DNA of 64,000 nt from Streptomyces sp. MA5143a (lineage in GTDB: Bacteria; Actinomycetota; Actinomycetes; Streptomycetales; Streptomycetaceae). The translations under genes were made by a program, and so were the position numbers. Below, piece after piece: positions 32,613 through 39,448 of this stretch; the stretch's first letter is position 1; every line of letters begins with the position of its first letter. The notes beneath the pieces are model-generated. The model was not told the DNA's origin, ran no database searches, and worked only from the letters and a program-made list of their open reading frames with translations. The stretch covers positions 1 to 64,000 of the forward strand of contig NZ_OLMK01000047.1 in assembly GCF_900290235.1 (NCBI RefSeq). Direction: 5' to 3'.

Positions 32613-32631
32613 TAGGACAGTTCCTGTCCTA
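32613..32631. promoter_or_regulatory. Perfect 19-bp palindrome upstream of the YdeI gene
   Basis: TAGGACAG-TTC-CTGTCCTA, with exact 8-base arms, lies 22 bases upstream of the YdeI ATG (32591) in the minus-strand promoter region. It is a strong candidate repressor operator; the regulator is not apparent nearby. Confidence 0.65.
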
Positions 32632-32723
32632 GAGGCGGACACAACGGGAAACCAGGTGGCTGGTTCGAACCTCTTGTGTGAGGGGTTGCGGCGTTCTCAT
32701 AATCCAGCAACAGAAATTGATTT

Positions 32724-32811
32724 GAGCATGCCAGCATGCGGCGCTCCCCGGCGCCGTCTGATTTGGCATGCTCTCGTCAAGTCTGGGTTCGGTTGCACGA
32801 GTCCCGCATGC
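32724..32811 (+). repeat. Four GCATGC sites and a 10-bp inverted repeat upstream of the trypsin gene
   Basis: GCATGC occurs at 32726, 32734, 32766 and 32806. The outer two of the first three form an exact inverted repeat GAGCATGCCA (32724-32733) with TGGCATGCTC (32764-32773), enclosing a small GC hairpin. They lie within 115 bases of the trypsin start and may be binding sites that control its expression. Confidence 0.5.
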
Positions 32812-32836
32812 TCGACCCCCCACGGAAGGCATCACC

Positions 32837-33622
32837 TTGAAGCGACTCATCACCGCCCTGAAGAGATGCGCCGCCGTCGGCGCCGCCGCGCTCGCCATCG
32901 CCAGCCTCCAGCCGGTCTCGGCGGCCCAGGCCGCCCCGTCACCGGTCGTCGGCGGCACACGCGCGGCGCAGGGCGAGTTCCCGTTCATGGTCCGGTTGTC
33001 GATGGGCTGTGGCGGCGCGCTGTACACGCAGCAGATCGTCCTCACCGCCGCGCACTGTGTCGGCGCGACCGGGAACAACACGAGCATCACGGCCACCGCC
33101 GGTGTGGTGGACCTCCAGAGCACCAGCGGGCGGGTCCAGGTCCGCTCCACGAAGGTGTACCGCGCCCCCGGCTACAACGGCACCGGCAAGGACTGGGCCC
33201 TCATCAAGCTCGCCCAGCCGATCAACCTGCCGACCCTGAAGATCGCCACCAACACCCAGTACAACACCGGTGACTTCACCATCGCCGGCTGGGGAGCGGC
33301 CCGCGAGGGCGGCGCCCAGCAGCGCTACATGCTCAAGGCGACGGTCCCGTTCATCAGTGACGCGACCTGCCGCAACTACGGCGGCCTCTACAGCGACCTC
33401 GTCGCCGGCGAGGAGATCTGCGCCGGCTTCGCCTCGGGCGGTGTCGACACCTGCCAGGGCGACTCGGGCGGCCCGATGTTCCGCCGCGACAACGCCGGCG
33501 CCTGGATCCAGGTCGGCATCGTCAGCTGGGGCGAGGGCTGCGCCCGGCCCAACGCCCCGGGTGTCTACTCCGAGGTCTCGACCTTCGCCTCCCAGATAGC
33601 GTCGGCCGCCGCCACGCTCTGA
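32837..33622 (+). CDS. sprT: Secreted trypsin-like serine protease
   Basis: A 261-residue preproenzyme very similar to S. griseus trypsin. Residues 1-32 are a signal peptide (LITALKRCAAVGAAALAIAS), a short pro-piece APSP precedes the mature N-terminus VVGGTRAAQGEFPFMVRLSM at residue 37. Catalytic triad: His73 in LTAAHCVG, Asp119 in GKDWALIKL, Ser210 in CQGDSGGPMF; Asp204 gives trypsin-type specificity for Arg/Lys, and the cysteines form the usual three disulfide pairs. The start is a TTG at 32837 after GGAAGG. Regulation is probably developmental, as for known Streptomyces trypsins (AdpA control in S. griseus); no clear AdpA site was identified. The upstream open frame has no homology. Confidence 0.95.
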   Translation: MKRLITALKRCAAVGAAALAIASLQPVSAAQAAPSPVVGGTRAAQGEFPFMVRLSMGCGGALYTQQIVLTAAHCVGATGNNTSITATAGVVDLQSTSGRVQVRSTKVYRAPGYNGTGKDWALIKLAQPINLPTLKIATNTQYNTGDFTIAGWGAAREGGAQQRYMLKATVPFISDATCRNYGGLYSDLVAGEEICAGFASGGVDTCQGDSGGPMFRRDNAGAWIQVGIVSWGEGCARPNAPGVYSEVSTFASQIASAAATL

Positions 33623-33662
33623 CCGGCGTCCCGGCGCCCCCGGCACCACTCCGTACGACGCC

Positions 33663-33695
33663 CACGGGCCCGGCGCTCGGCGCGCCGGGCCCGTG
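33663..33695. terminator. Terminator after the trypsin gene
   Basis: CACGGGCCCGGCGC (33663-33676) pairs with GCGCCGGGCCCGTG (33682-33695) around a 5-base loop, 40 bases past the stop; it also faces the convergent gene ending at 33734. Confidence 0.85.
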
Positions 33696-33733
33696 CCCGT
33701 ACTCGTCACCCGTCCCTCGTCACTCGTCCGTGC

Positions 33734-35125
33734 TCAGAAGCCGCCGCCGAAGTCCCCTCCACCGAAGTCGCCGCCCCCTCCGAAGTCGCCGCCGCCGAAG
33801 CCGCCGGAGAAGTCGTCCGTGTTGAAGTCGCCGCCGGAGACGTCACCGCCGCCGTAGCCGCCGCCGTAGCCTCCGTCCGCGCCGAAGTCTCCGTAGCCGG
33901 CGCCGTAGACGGCCGCGTAGGAGGGGGTGGCCATCATGCTGCCGAGCATCGTGCCGACGAGGAGGCCGGGGAGGATGCCGCCGCCGAAGTAGCCGCCCGC
34001 CCAGGGGCCGTAGGCGGGGCCCGCGTCCCAGTAGGGGCGGCGGGTGCCGGAGACCGTCTCCACCTCGCGGACCATGGGCTCCTGGCCGTCCGCCAGCCGG
34101 GCCTCGTCCGCCGCGCACACCGGGACCTCGCGGGACGCGCCGCCGAGCGGCGGGGTCCACAGGACGTCGGCGACCGACGGGCCGTGGCGGGGGTCGAAGA
34201 AGCAGGGCGCACGGCGTTCGGGCAGCGGACGGCCCTCCCGGCGGGCGGCCAGCAGGGCGAGGGAGAAGCGGCCGTCCTCCAGGGCCTGGGTGACCGCGCG
34301 CACGTCCTCGGGGCGGGTGGCCGCCGCCATCAGCGATTTCGCCTGCTCGTAGGCGTCGAGGCCCCGCTCGTAGTCGGCGCGCATCGCGTCGTCCGCGCCC
34401 GCCTCGGCGGGGTGGAAGTCCAGCCGGTCGAGTTCCTCGCCGAAGGCGGTGATGTCCTCGTCGACCACCACGCGCAGCTTCTCCAGGGCCGCGCGGCGCT
34501 CCGCCTCCTCCCGGCGGCGCCGCCGGCGGACCAGGGCGTACGCGCCGACACCGCCCGCAGCCACCACCGCGCCGGCGGCGGCCAGGGCGCCGACGTCCAC
34601 ACCGGCGCCCCCGCCCCCGCCACCGCTCCAGCTGGACGGGGCCGTGCCGCCCGGGTTGCTGCGCAGGGCGTCGTCCACGAAGTCGTTGAGCTGGGCCTTG
34701 GCGTCACCCGCGCCCTGTGCCGCGGCGACCAGGTTGGACACGGTCCGCGGGCTCAGGACGCTCGCGTCGGCCCTCGCGTCGAAGCGGTCGCCGAGGCGGA
34801 TGGCGTACAGGCCGGTGATGCCGGTCTCCGTGCGGAGGTTGCGGAAGAGGTCCTGGGTGGGGTAGCCGGCCGGGAGGACCGCCACGAAGACCGGCTCGTC
34901 CGCGTCGACGATCTTGTCCGCGAGCGTTTCGGCGTCCGACGCGGCGAGCAGACCGGAGGCGGCCGGGTCGACGTAGACGGGGCTCTCACGCAGGGCGGCG
35001 GCCACCGTCGAGAGGTCCGTGGCCGCGCGGGCGCCCGGCGCACCGACCGCCAGCACCGCCAGGGCGGCGGCGATGAGCGGCACGATCAGGAGACGGGTCA
35101 GAGGCCGGACCGGTGCGCCCTTCAT
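33734..35125 (-). CDS. Membrane protein with secreted N-domain and Gly-rich C-terminus
   Basis: 463 residues. A signal or anchor helix (LLIVPLIAAALAVLAVGAPG) leads an outside domain of about 140 residues (VYVDPAASGLLAASDAETLA and ETGITGLYAIRLGDRFDARA), then a Gly-rich hinge, one membrane helix (LAAAGAVVAAGGVGAYALV), a basic stop-transfer RRRRRREEAERR and a helical cytosolic part with CFFDPRHGPSVADVLW. The C-terminus is glycine/aspartate/phenylalanine repeats (GGDFGGG). It resembles the TPM-like proteins common in Streptomyces. The ATG start at 35125 has GAAGG nearby. Function unknown. It follows cimA on the same strand after 218 bases. Confidence 0.75.
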   Translation of the reverse strand: MKGAPVRPLTRLLIVPLIAAALAVLAVGAPGARAATDLSTVAAALRESPVYVDPAASGLLAASDAETLADKIVDADEPVFVAVLPAGYPTQDLFRNLRTETGITGLYAIRLGDRFDARADASVLSPRTVSNLVAAAQGAGDAKAQLNDFVDDALRSNPGGTAPSSWSGGGGGGAGVDVGALAAAGAVVAAGGVGAYALVRRRRRREEAERRAALEKLRVVVDEDITAFGEELDRLDFHPAEAGADDAMRADYERGLDAYEQAKSLMAAATRPEDVRAVTQALEDGRFSLALLAARREGRPLPERRAPCFFDPRHGPSVADVLWTPPLGGASREVPVCAADEARLADGQEPMVREVETVSGTRRPYWDAGPAYGPWAGGYFGGGILPGLLVGTMLGSMMATPSYAAVYGAGYGDFGADGGYGGGYGGGDVSGGDFNTDDFSGGFGGGDFGGGGDFGGGDFGGGF

Positions 35126-35343
35126 ACCTTCGAAGCTACCTCGGTCACCGACAAAACGGACGATCGGACCGCCCGGAACCGGAACCGGGAGGCGGCTCCG
35201 GCCGCGGCGCCGGGCGCCGTGTCGCCGACAGGGATTCCGCCGGCGTGGGACGGACACAGGCCGCGCCCCGGCCCCGCCTGCGCGCGGAACGGACGAGGCC
35301 GCGCCCCGTTCCCCGGCGCGCGGCCCATCGGCCTGGCCGGTGG

Positions 35344-36948
35344 TCACTCCGCGGGTTCGACCCCGGCCCGGAGCAGGCCGTACGTGTAGGCGTCCTCCAG
35401 GGCCTGCCAGGAGGCGGCGATGACGTTCTCGGCGACGCCCACCGTGGACCACTCGCCGGCGCCGTCGGTGGTGGAGATCAGTACGCGGGTCGTGGAGTTG
35501 GTGCCGTGCTTGCCCTCCAGGATGCGGACCTTGTAGTCGACCAGCTCCATCTTGGCGAGCTGGGGGTAGATCCGCTCCAGGGCGACGCGCAGGGCGCGGT
35601 CGAGGGCGTTGACCGGGCCGTTGCCCTCGGCGGTGGCGACGATGCGCTCGCTCTTGGCCCACAGTTTGACGGTGGCCTCGTTGGCGTGGCTGCCGTCGGG
35701 GCGGTCCTCGACGATCGCGCGCCAGGACTCGGTGCTGAAGTAGCGCAGCGGCTTGCCGGCCACCTCCTCGCGCAGCAGCAGCTCGAACGACGCGTCCGCC
35801 GCCTCGTAGGTGTAGCCCTTGAGTTCGCGCTCCTTGACCCGCTCGACGACCCGGCCGATCAGCTCCCGGTCGCCGCCGAGGTCGACGCCCAGCTCCTTGC
35901 CCTTGAGCTCGATGGAGGCGCGGCCCGCCATGTCGGAGACCAGCATCCGCATGGTGTTGCCGACCTGCTCGGGGTCGATGTGCTGGTACAGGTCGGGGTC
36001 GACCTTGATGGCGGAGGCGTGCAGGCCCGCCTTGTGCGCGAAGGCGGAGACACCCACGTACGGCTGATGCGTGGAGGGCGTCAGGTTGACGACCTCGGCG
36101 ATCGCGTGGGAGATGCGGGTCATCTCGCGCAGGGCGCCGTCGGGGAGGACCTTCTTGCCGTACTTCAGCTCCAGGGCCGCGACGACCGGGAAGAGGTTGG
36201 AGTTGCCGACGCGTTCGCCGTAGCCGTTGGCCGTGCACTGGACGTGGGTGGCGCCCGCGTCGACGGCGGAGAGGGTGTTGGCGACCGCGCAACCGGTGTC
36301 GTCCTGGGCGTGGATGCCGAGCCGGGCGCCGGTGTCGGCGAGGACGGTGGAGACGACGGCCTGGACCTGGGCGGGGAGCATCCCGCCGTTGGTGTCGCAG
36401 AGGATCACGACGTCGGCGCCGGCGTCGGCGGCGGCGCGGACGACGGACTTGGCGTACTCGGGGTTGGCGCGGTAGCCGTCGAAGAAGTGCTCGCAGTCGA
36501 CGAAGACCCGGCGGCCCTGCTCCCGGAGGTGGGAGACGGTGTCGCGGACCATCTCCAGGTTCTCCTCCAGGGTGGTGCGCAGCGCCAGCTCCACATGGCG
36601 GTCGTGGGACTTGGCGACGAGGGTGATCACCGGGGCGCCGGAGTCGAGGAGCGCCTTGACCTGCGGGTCCTCGCTCGCTCTGCCACCGGCGCGGCGGGTG
36701 GCGCCGAAGGCGACGAGCTGGGCGTGCTTGAAGTCGATCTCCTTCAGGGCGCGGGCGAAGAACTCGGTGTCCCTCGGGTTGGCGCCCGGCCAGCCGCCCT
36801 CGATGAAGCCCACTCCGAAGTCGTCCAGGTGCCGAGCGATGGCCAGCTTGTCGGCGACGGTGAGGTTGATGCCCTCACGCTGGGCGCCGTCTCGCAGGGT
36901 GGTGTCGAAGACGTGGAACGAGTCGTCGAGCTCGCTGGTTTCCGTCAT
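35344..36948 (-). CDS. cimA: Citramalate synthase (2-isopropylmalate synthase family)
   Basis: A 534-residue DRE-TIM metallolyase that condenses pyruvate with acetyl-CoA to (R)-citramalate, feeding isoleucine. The start FHVFDTTLRDGAQREGINLT, then VGFIEGGWPGANPRDTEFF, LVNTLSAV-type region CAVANTLSAVDAGATHVQC and the metal-binding HAQDDTG typify CimA rather than LeuA. The C-terminal regulatory (LeuA dimer) domain is present, giving probable feedback control. ATG 36948 has AGGAG upstream, and the longer upstream frame is not homologous. Between 36949 and 37274 lies an attenuator-like leader. Alternatives: homocitrate or 2-isopropylmalate synthase, which I think less likely. Confidence 0.92.
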   Translation of the reverse strand: MTETSELDDSFHVFDTTLRDGAQREGINLTVADKLAIARHLDDFGVGFIEGGWPGANPRDTEFFARALKEIDFKHAQLVAFGATRRAGGRASEDPQVKALLDSGAPVITLVAKSHDRHVELALRTTLEENLEMVRDTVSHLREQGRRVFVDCEHFFDGYRANPEYAKSVVRAAADAGADVVILCDTNGGMLPAQVQAVVSTVLADTGARLGIHAQDDTGCAVANTLSAVDAGATHVQCTANGYGERVGNSNLFPVVAALELKYGKKVLPDGALREMTRISHAIAEVVNLTPSTHQPYVGVSAFAHKAGLHASAIKVDPDLYQHIDPEQVGNTMRMLVSDMAGRASIELKGKELGVDLGGDRELIGRVVERVKERELKGYTYEAADASFELLLREEVAGKPLRYFSTESWRAIVEDRPDGSHANEATVKLWAKSERIVATAEGNGPVNALDRALRVALERIYPQLAKMELVDYKVRILEGKHGTNSTTRVLISTTDGAGEWSTVGVAENVIAASWQALEDAYTYGLLRAGVEPAE

Positions 36949-37062
36949 GGTGTTCGGCTCCTGATGTCGGATCTCGGTCTGTACCGGAATGACCGGCTCC
37001 ACCGTCCTCCCATCATCCCGCGCGCTGCGTTCCCGGCTGGGGGTGGGCCAGAAAAGCGAAAA

Positions 37063-37084
37063 ACCTCTCGCGGGTGCGAGAGGT
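37063..37084 (-). terminator. Hairpin with U-tract in the cimA leader (possible attenuator)
   Basis: On the minus strand ACCTCTCGC-ACCC-GCGAGAGGT forms a 9-pair stem followed directly by TTTTTCGCTTTTC, one of the few canonical intrinsic terminators in this window. It lies 115 bases upstream of the cimA ATG and 55 bases after a short leader ORF. It may end the upstream tetR operon, or act as an attenuator for cimA. Confidence 0.75.
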
Positions 37085-37138
37085 CTGCGCGCGGGTCGAG
37101 GACGACGGTGTCCGCCCGTACGTGGTCGTACGTGGCGG

Positions 37139-37189
37139 TCACTGCGGACCGGCGCGCCTGCTGCCAATAATCATGGCGAACGAGAGCAC
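37139..37189 (-). CDS. Candidate leader peptide of cimA with tandem Ile codons
   Basis: A 16-residue open frame, VLSFAMIIGSRRAGPQ, from GTG 37189 (or ATG 37174) to TGA 37139. It contains two successive ATT isoleucine codons, rare in this genome where ATC is normal. No ribosome site precedes it, but a CAGACT that could be a -10 lies 14 bases upstream of GTG, so translation could be leaderless. The terminator at 37063 follows. This is the arrangement of transcription attenuators for isoleucine. It is an inference only. Confidence 0.35.
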   Translation of the reverse strand: MLSFAMIIGSRRAGPQ

Positions 37190-37274
37190 GGGGGCAGTCT
37201 GGCACAGACCGTCCCGGCGCTCACCGTCCGTCTCAGGATGCGAACAGCGCGCTGTGCGCGGGCGCGCGCCGCGC

Positions 37275-37865
37275 TCACCCCAGGGACTCGTCCAGGAACT
37301 CCCTTACGTGGGACAGGATCCGGTCGCGGTCGGCCCCGCGCAGCCCGATGGCCACGTTGATGGAGAAGCCGTCGAGCAGGGCGCGCAGCCGGGTGGCGAA
37401 CCGGTCGGGGTCGACGGTGCGGAACTCGCCGCGCGACATGCCCTCGGCGAGCAGCGCCACCAGGTCGCGGTGCCAGGCGCCCTCGATGGCGGCCTGCCGG
37501 TCGCGGGCCTCGTCGTCGGCGTTCTGCGAGCGGTTCCAGACCTCCAGCCAGAGCGTCCAGTGGGGGTCGCGGTGGCCGTCGGGCACGTACAGGTCGACGT
37601 AGGCGTCCAGGCGTTCGCGGGCCGGGGCGGTCCGGGTGAGGAGCCGGGCGCGCTCGGCGCCGAGCCGTCCCTCGCTCCACTCCAGGGTCCGCAGCAGCAG
37701 CTCGTCCTTGGAATGGAAGTAGTAGAGGAGATGACCGCTGCTCATGCCGACCTCGCGGCCGAGCGCCGCCATGGTGAGCTTCTCCAGACCCCGCTCGGCG
37801 ATCATGGCCATGGCGGCGCCGAGGACCTCCTCGCGGGGCGGGGCTGTGTTGCGGCGGCGGGTCAT
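37275..37865 (-). CDS. TetR-family regulator of the urease/agmatine deiminase operon
   Basis: A 196-residue repressor with the N-terminal helix-turn-helix (EEVLGAAMAMIAERGLEKLT, ALGREVGMSSGHLLYYFHSK) and a ligand domain containing WLEVWNRSQNADDEARDRQA and LDGFSINVAIGLRGADRDRI, BetI-like. Its ATG overlaps the stop of the cysteine-rich gene (ATGA), so it is the last gene of the operon starting at 41844. Typically such regulators bind the palindrome at 41872-41888, making an autoregulated operon. Ligand unknown; agmatine, putrescine or a guanidine are guesses from context. Confidence 0.9.
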   Translation of the reverse strand: MTRRRNTAPPREEVLGAAMAMIAERGLEKLTMAALGREVGMSSGHLLYYFHSKDELLLRTLEWSEGRLGAERARLLTRTAPARERLDAYVDLYVPDGHRDPHWTLWLEVWNRSQNADDEARDRQAAIEGAWHRDLVALLAEGMSRGEFRTVDPDRFATRLRALLDGFSINVAIGLRGADRDRILSHVREFLDESLG

Positions 37866-38380
37866 GGGGCGGCCACGCGGACGGCGTCGGGCAGGAAGTG
37901 GGTCTCGTAGGGGCCGGTGCAGCCGGCGAACAGCGTCGCGACGACCGCGCCGCACCCTCCGCACAGCTCGTTGGGCCCCGCGCGTCCCACCTCGCAGCAT
38001 CCGAACTCCTGCACGGCCGGGTCGGGGGACAGGTACCACCGGGTGTCCTCGGGGTGCACGACCAGGGTGTCGCGCGGCCCTGCGGACACCAGGCATCCCG
38101 GCCCGTCGGGGTCCAGCCGCACGGTGTTGCCGGGACGGGCGACGTCCATCCACTCGGGATCGGGGTGCGGAACGTACGGTGCCCCGCACGGCAGCGGATC
38201 CACCGCGTATGTCCCGCGCGGCATCGTCGACGGGACGTCCCGCGAGCCGTCGGCGTTCTTCTGCCCGGTGTACCGCGGACATTCGGGCACGTCGGGCACC
38301 AGACGCAGCGGCTCCGTGAGGGGCCGGTCGCAGGCGGCGCAGCGCAGGACGCGCACGGGTGCGCTCGGTGGTGTGGTCAT
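37862..38380 (-). CDS. Cysteine-rich zinc-ribbon-like hypothetical protein
   Basis: A 172-residue cytosolic protein with two C-x2-C pairs, LRCAACDRPL near the N-terminus and ELCGGCGAVV near the C-terminus, plus several lone cysteines, which fits a zinc-bound fold. Other segments are MPRGTYAVDPLPCGAPYVPH and FGCCEVGRAG. It has no signal or membrane helix and I do not recognise a family. It is coupled to the TetR gene by a four-base overlap and follows agmatine deiminase by 10 bases. It may be a structural or metal-handling partner, but this is unsupported. Confidence 0.75.
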   Translation of the reverse strand: MTTPPSAPVRVLRCAACDRPLTEPLRLVPDVPECPRYTGQKNADGSRDVPSTMPRGTYAVDPLPCGAPYVPHPDPEWMDVARPGNTVRLDPDGPGCLVSAGPRDTLVVHPEDTRWYLSPDPAVQEFGCCEVGRAGPNELCGGCGAVVATLFAGCTGPYETHFLPDAVRVAAP

Positions 38381-38390
38381 CCGTACGTTT

Positions 38391-39437
38391 CTACCGGACG
38401 TCGGCCCGGGGCTGCTGCTGGGTGATGCAGTGGATGCCGCCCCCGCCGGCGAAGATGGTGCGGGCGTCGACCAGGGTGACCATGCGGTCGGGGAACAGCC
38501 GGCGGAAGATCGCGGCGGCTTCCTCGTCGCGGGGGTCGTCGAAGGCGCACAGGACGACTCCTCCGTTGCACAGGTAGTGGTTGATGTAGGAGTGGTCGGC
38601 CCAGCGGCCGTCGGCCTCCAGCTCGGTCGGCGCGGGGACCTCGACGACCTCCAGGGGCCGGCCGTGCGCGTCGGTCCGGGCCCGCAGCAGTCCGATGATC
38701 TCCTCGGTGATCTCGTGGTCGGGGTGGGCGGGGTCGGGCTGGGAGTGGGCGACGACCACGCCGGGGCGGGCGAACGCGGCGACGATGTCGACATGGCCCA
38801 GGGTGCCGAAGCCACCGGGCGGGTAGTCGCCGGTGAGGCCGCGCGGCAGCCAGATCGCCTTGCGGGTGCCGAGCTGGGCGTGGATCTCCGCCTCGACCTC
38901 GTCGCGGGTCCAGCCGGGGTTGCGTTCGGGCCCGAGCTGCACGGTCTCGGTGAGCAGGACGGTGCCCTCGCCGTCGACGTGGATCGCGCCTCCCTCGTTG
39001 ACGAGGGTCGAGGCGTACGTCCGTGCCCCGGCGAGGTCCGCCACGGACGCGGCGATCCTCGCGTCGTGCTCCCAGCGGGCCCAGGGCTGCGCGCCCCAGC
39101 CGTTGAACCGCCAGTCCACGGCGGCCAGCCGGCCCCGGTCGTCGGTGAGGAAGGTGGGGCCGATGTCGCGCATCCAGGCGTCGTCCAGGTCGCGTTCGAC
39201 GGTGTCGATGCCGGGGCCGAGGAGGGCGGTGGCCTCGGCGGCCTGTCCCGGTCCGCACACCACGGTCACCGGTTCGAAGCGGCGGACTGCGTGGGCGACG
39301 GACGCCCAGGCGGCGCGGGCGGCGGCGACGTCGTCGGGGCCGTCGAAGGTGGGGTTGGGACCGGGCCACGCCATCCAGGTGCGCTCGTGCGGGGCCCATT
39401 CGGCGGGCATGCGGAAGCCGTCGGCGGCAGCGGACAT
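38391..39437 (-). CDS. aguA: Agmatine deiminase
   Basis: A 348-residue enzyme of the peptidyl-arginine-deiminase fold that hydrolyses agmatine to N-carbamoylputrescine and ammonia. It shows FRMPAEWAPHERTWMAWPGP, LDDAWMRDIGPTFLTDD with the acidic residues, NEGGAIHVDGEGTVLLTETV, GHVDIVAAF, and GGGGIHCITQQQP with the nucleophile Cys337 near the C-terminus. The spacing of the catalytic Asp-His-Cys set is normal. The product is usually cleaved by N-carbamoylputrescine amidohydrolase (AguB), for which no gene is visible here; instead ureC lies 11 bases upstream. Confidence 0.95.
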   Translation of the reverse strand: MSAAADGFRMPAEWAPHERTWMAWPGPNPTFDGPDDVAAARAAWASVAHAVRRFEPVTVVCGPGQAAEATALLGPGIDTVERDLDDAWMRDIGPTFLTDDRGRLAAVDWRFNGWGAQPWARWEHDARIAASVADLAGARTYASTLVNEGGAIHVDGEGTVLLTETVQLGPERNPGWTRDEVEAEIHAQLGTRKAIWLPRGLTGDYPPGGFGTLGHVDIVAAFARPGVVVAHSQPDPAHPDHEITEEIIGLLRARTDAHGRPLEVVEVPAPTELEADGRWADHSYINHYLCNGGVVLCAFDDPRDEEAAAIFRRLFPDRMVTLVDARTIFAGGGGIHCITQQQPRADVR

Positions 39438-39448
39438 CGGGGGGCCTC

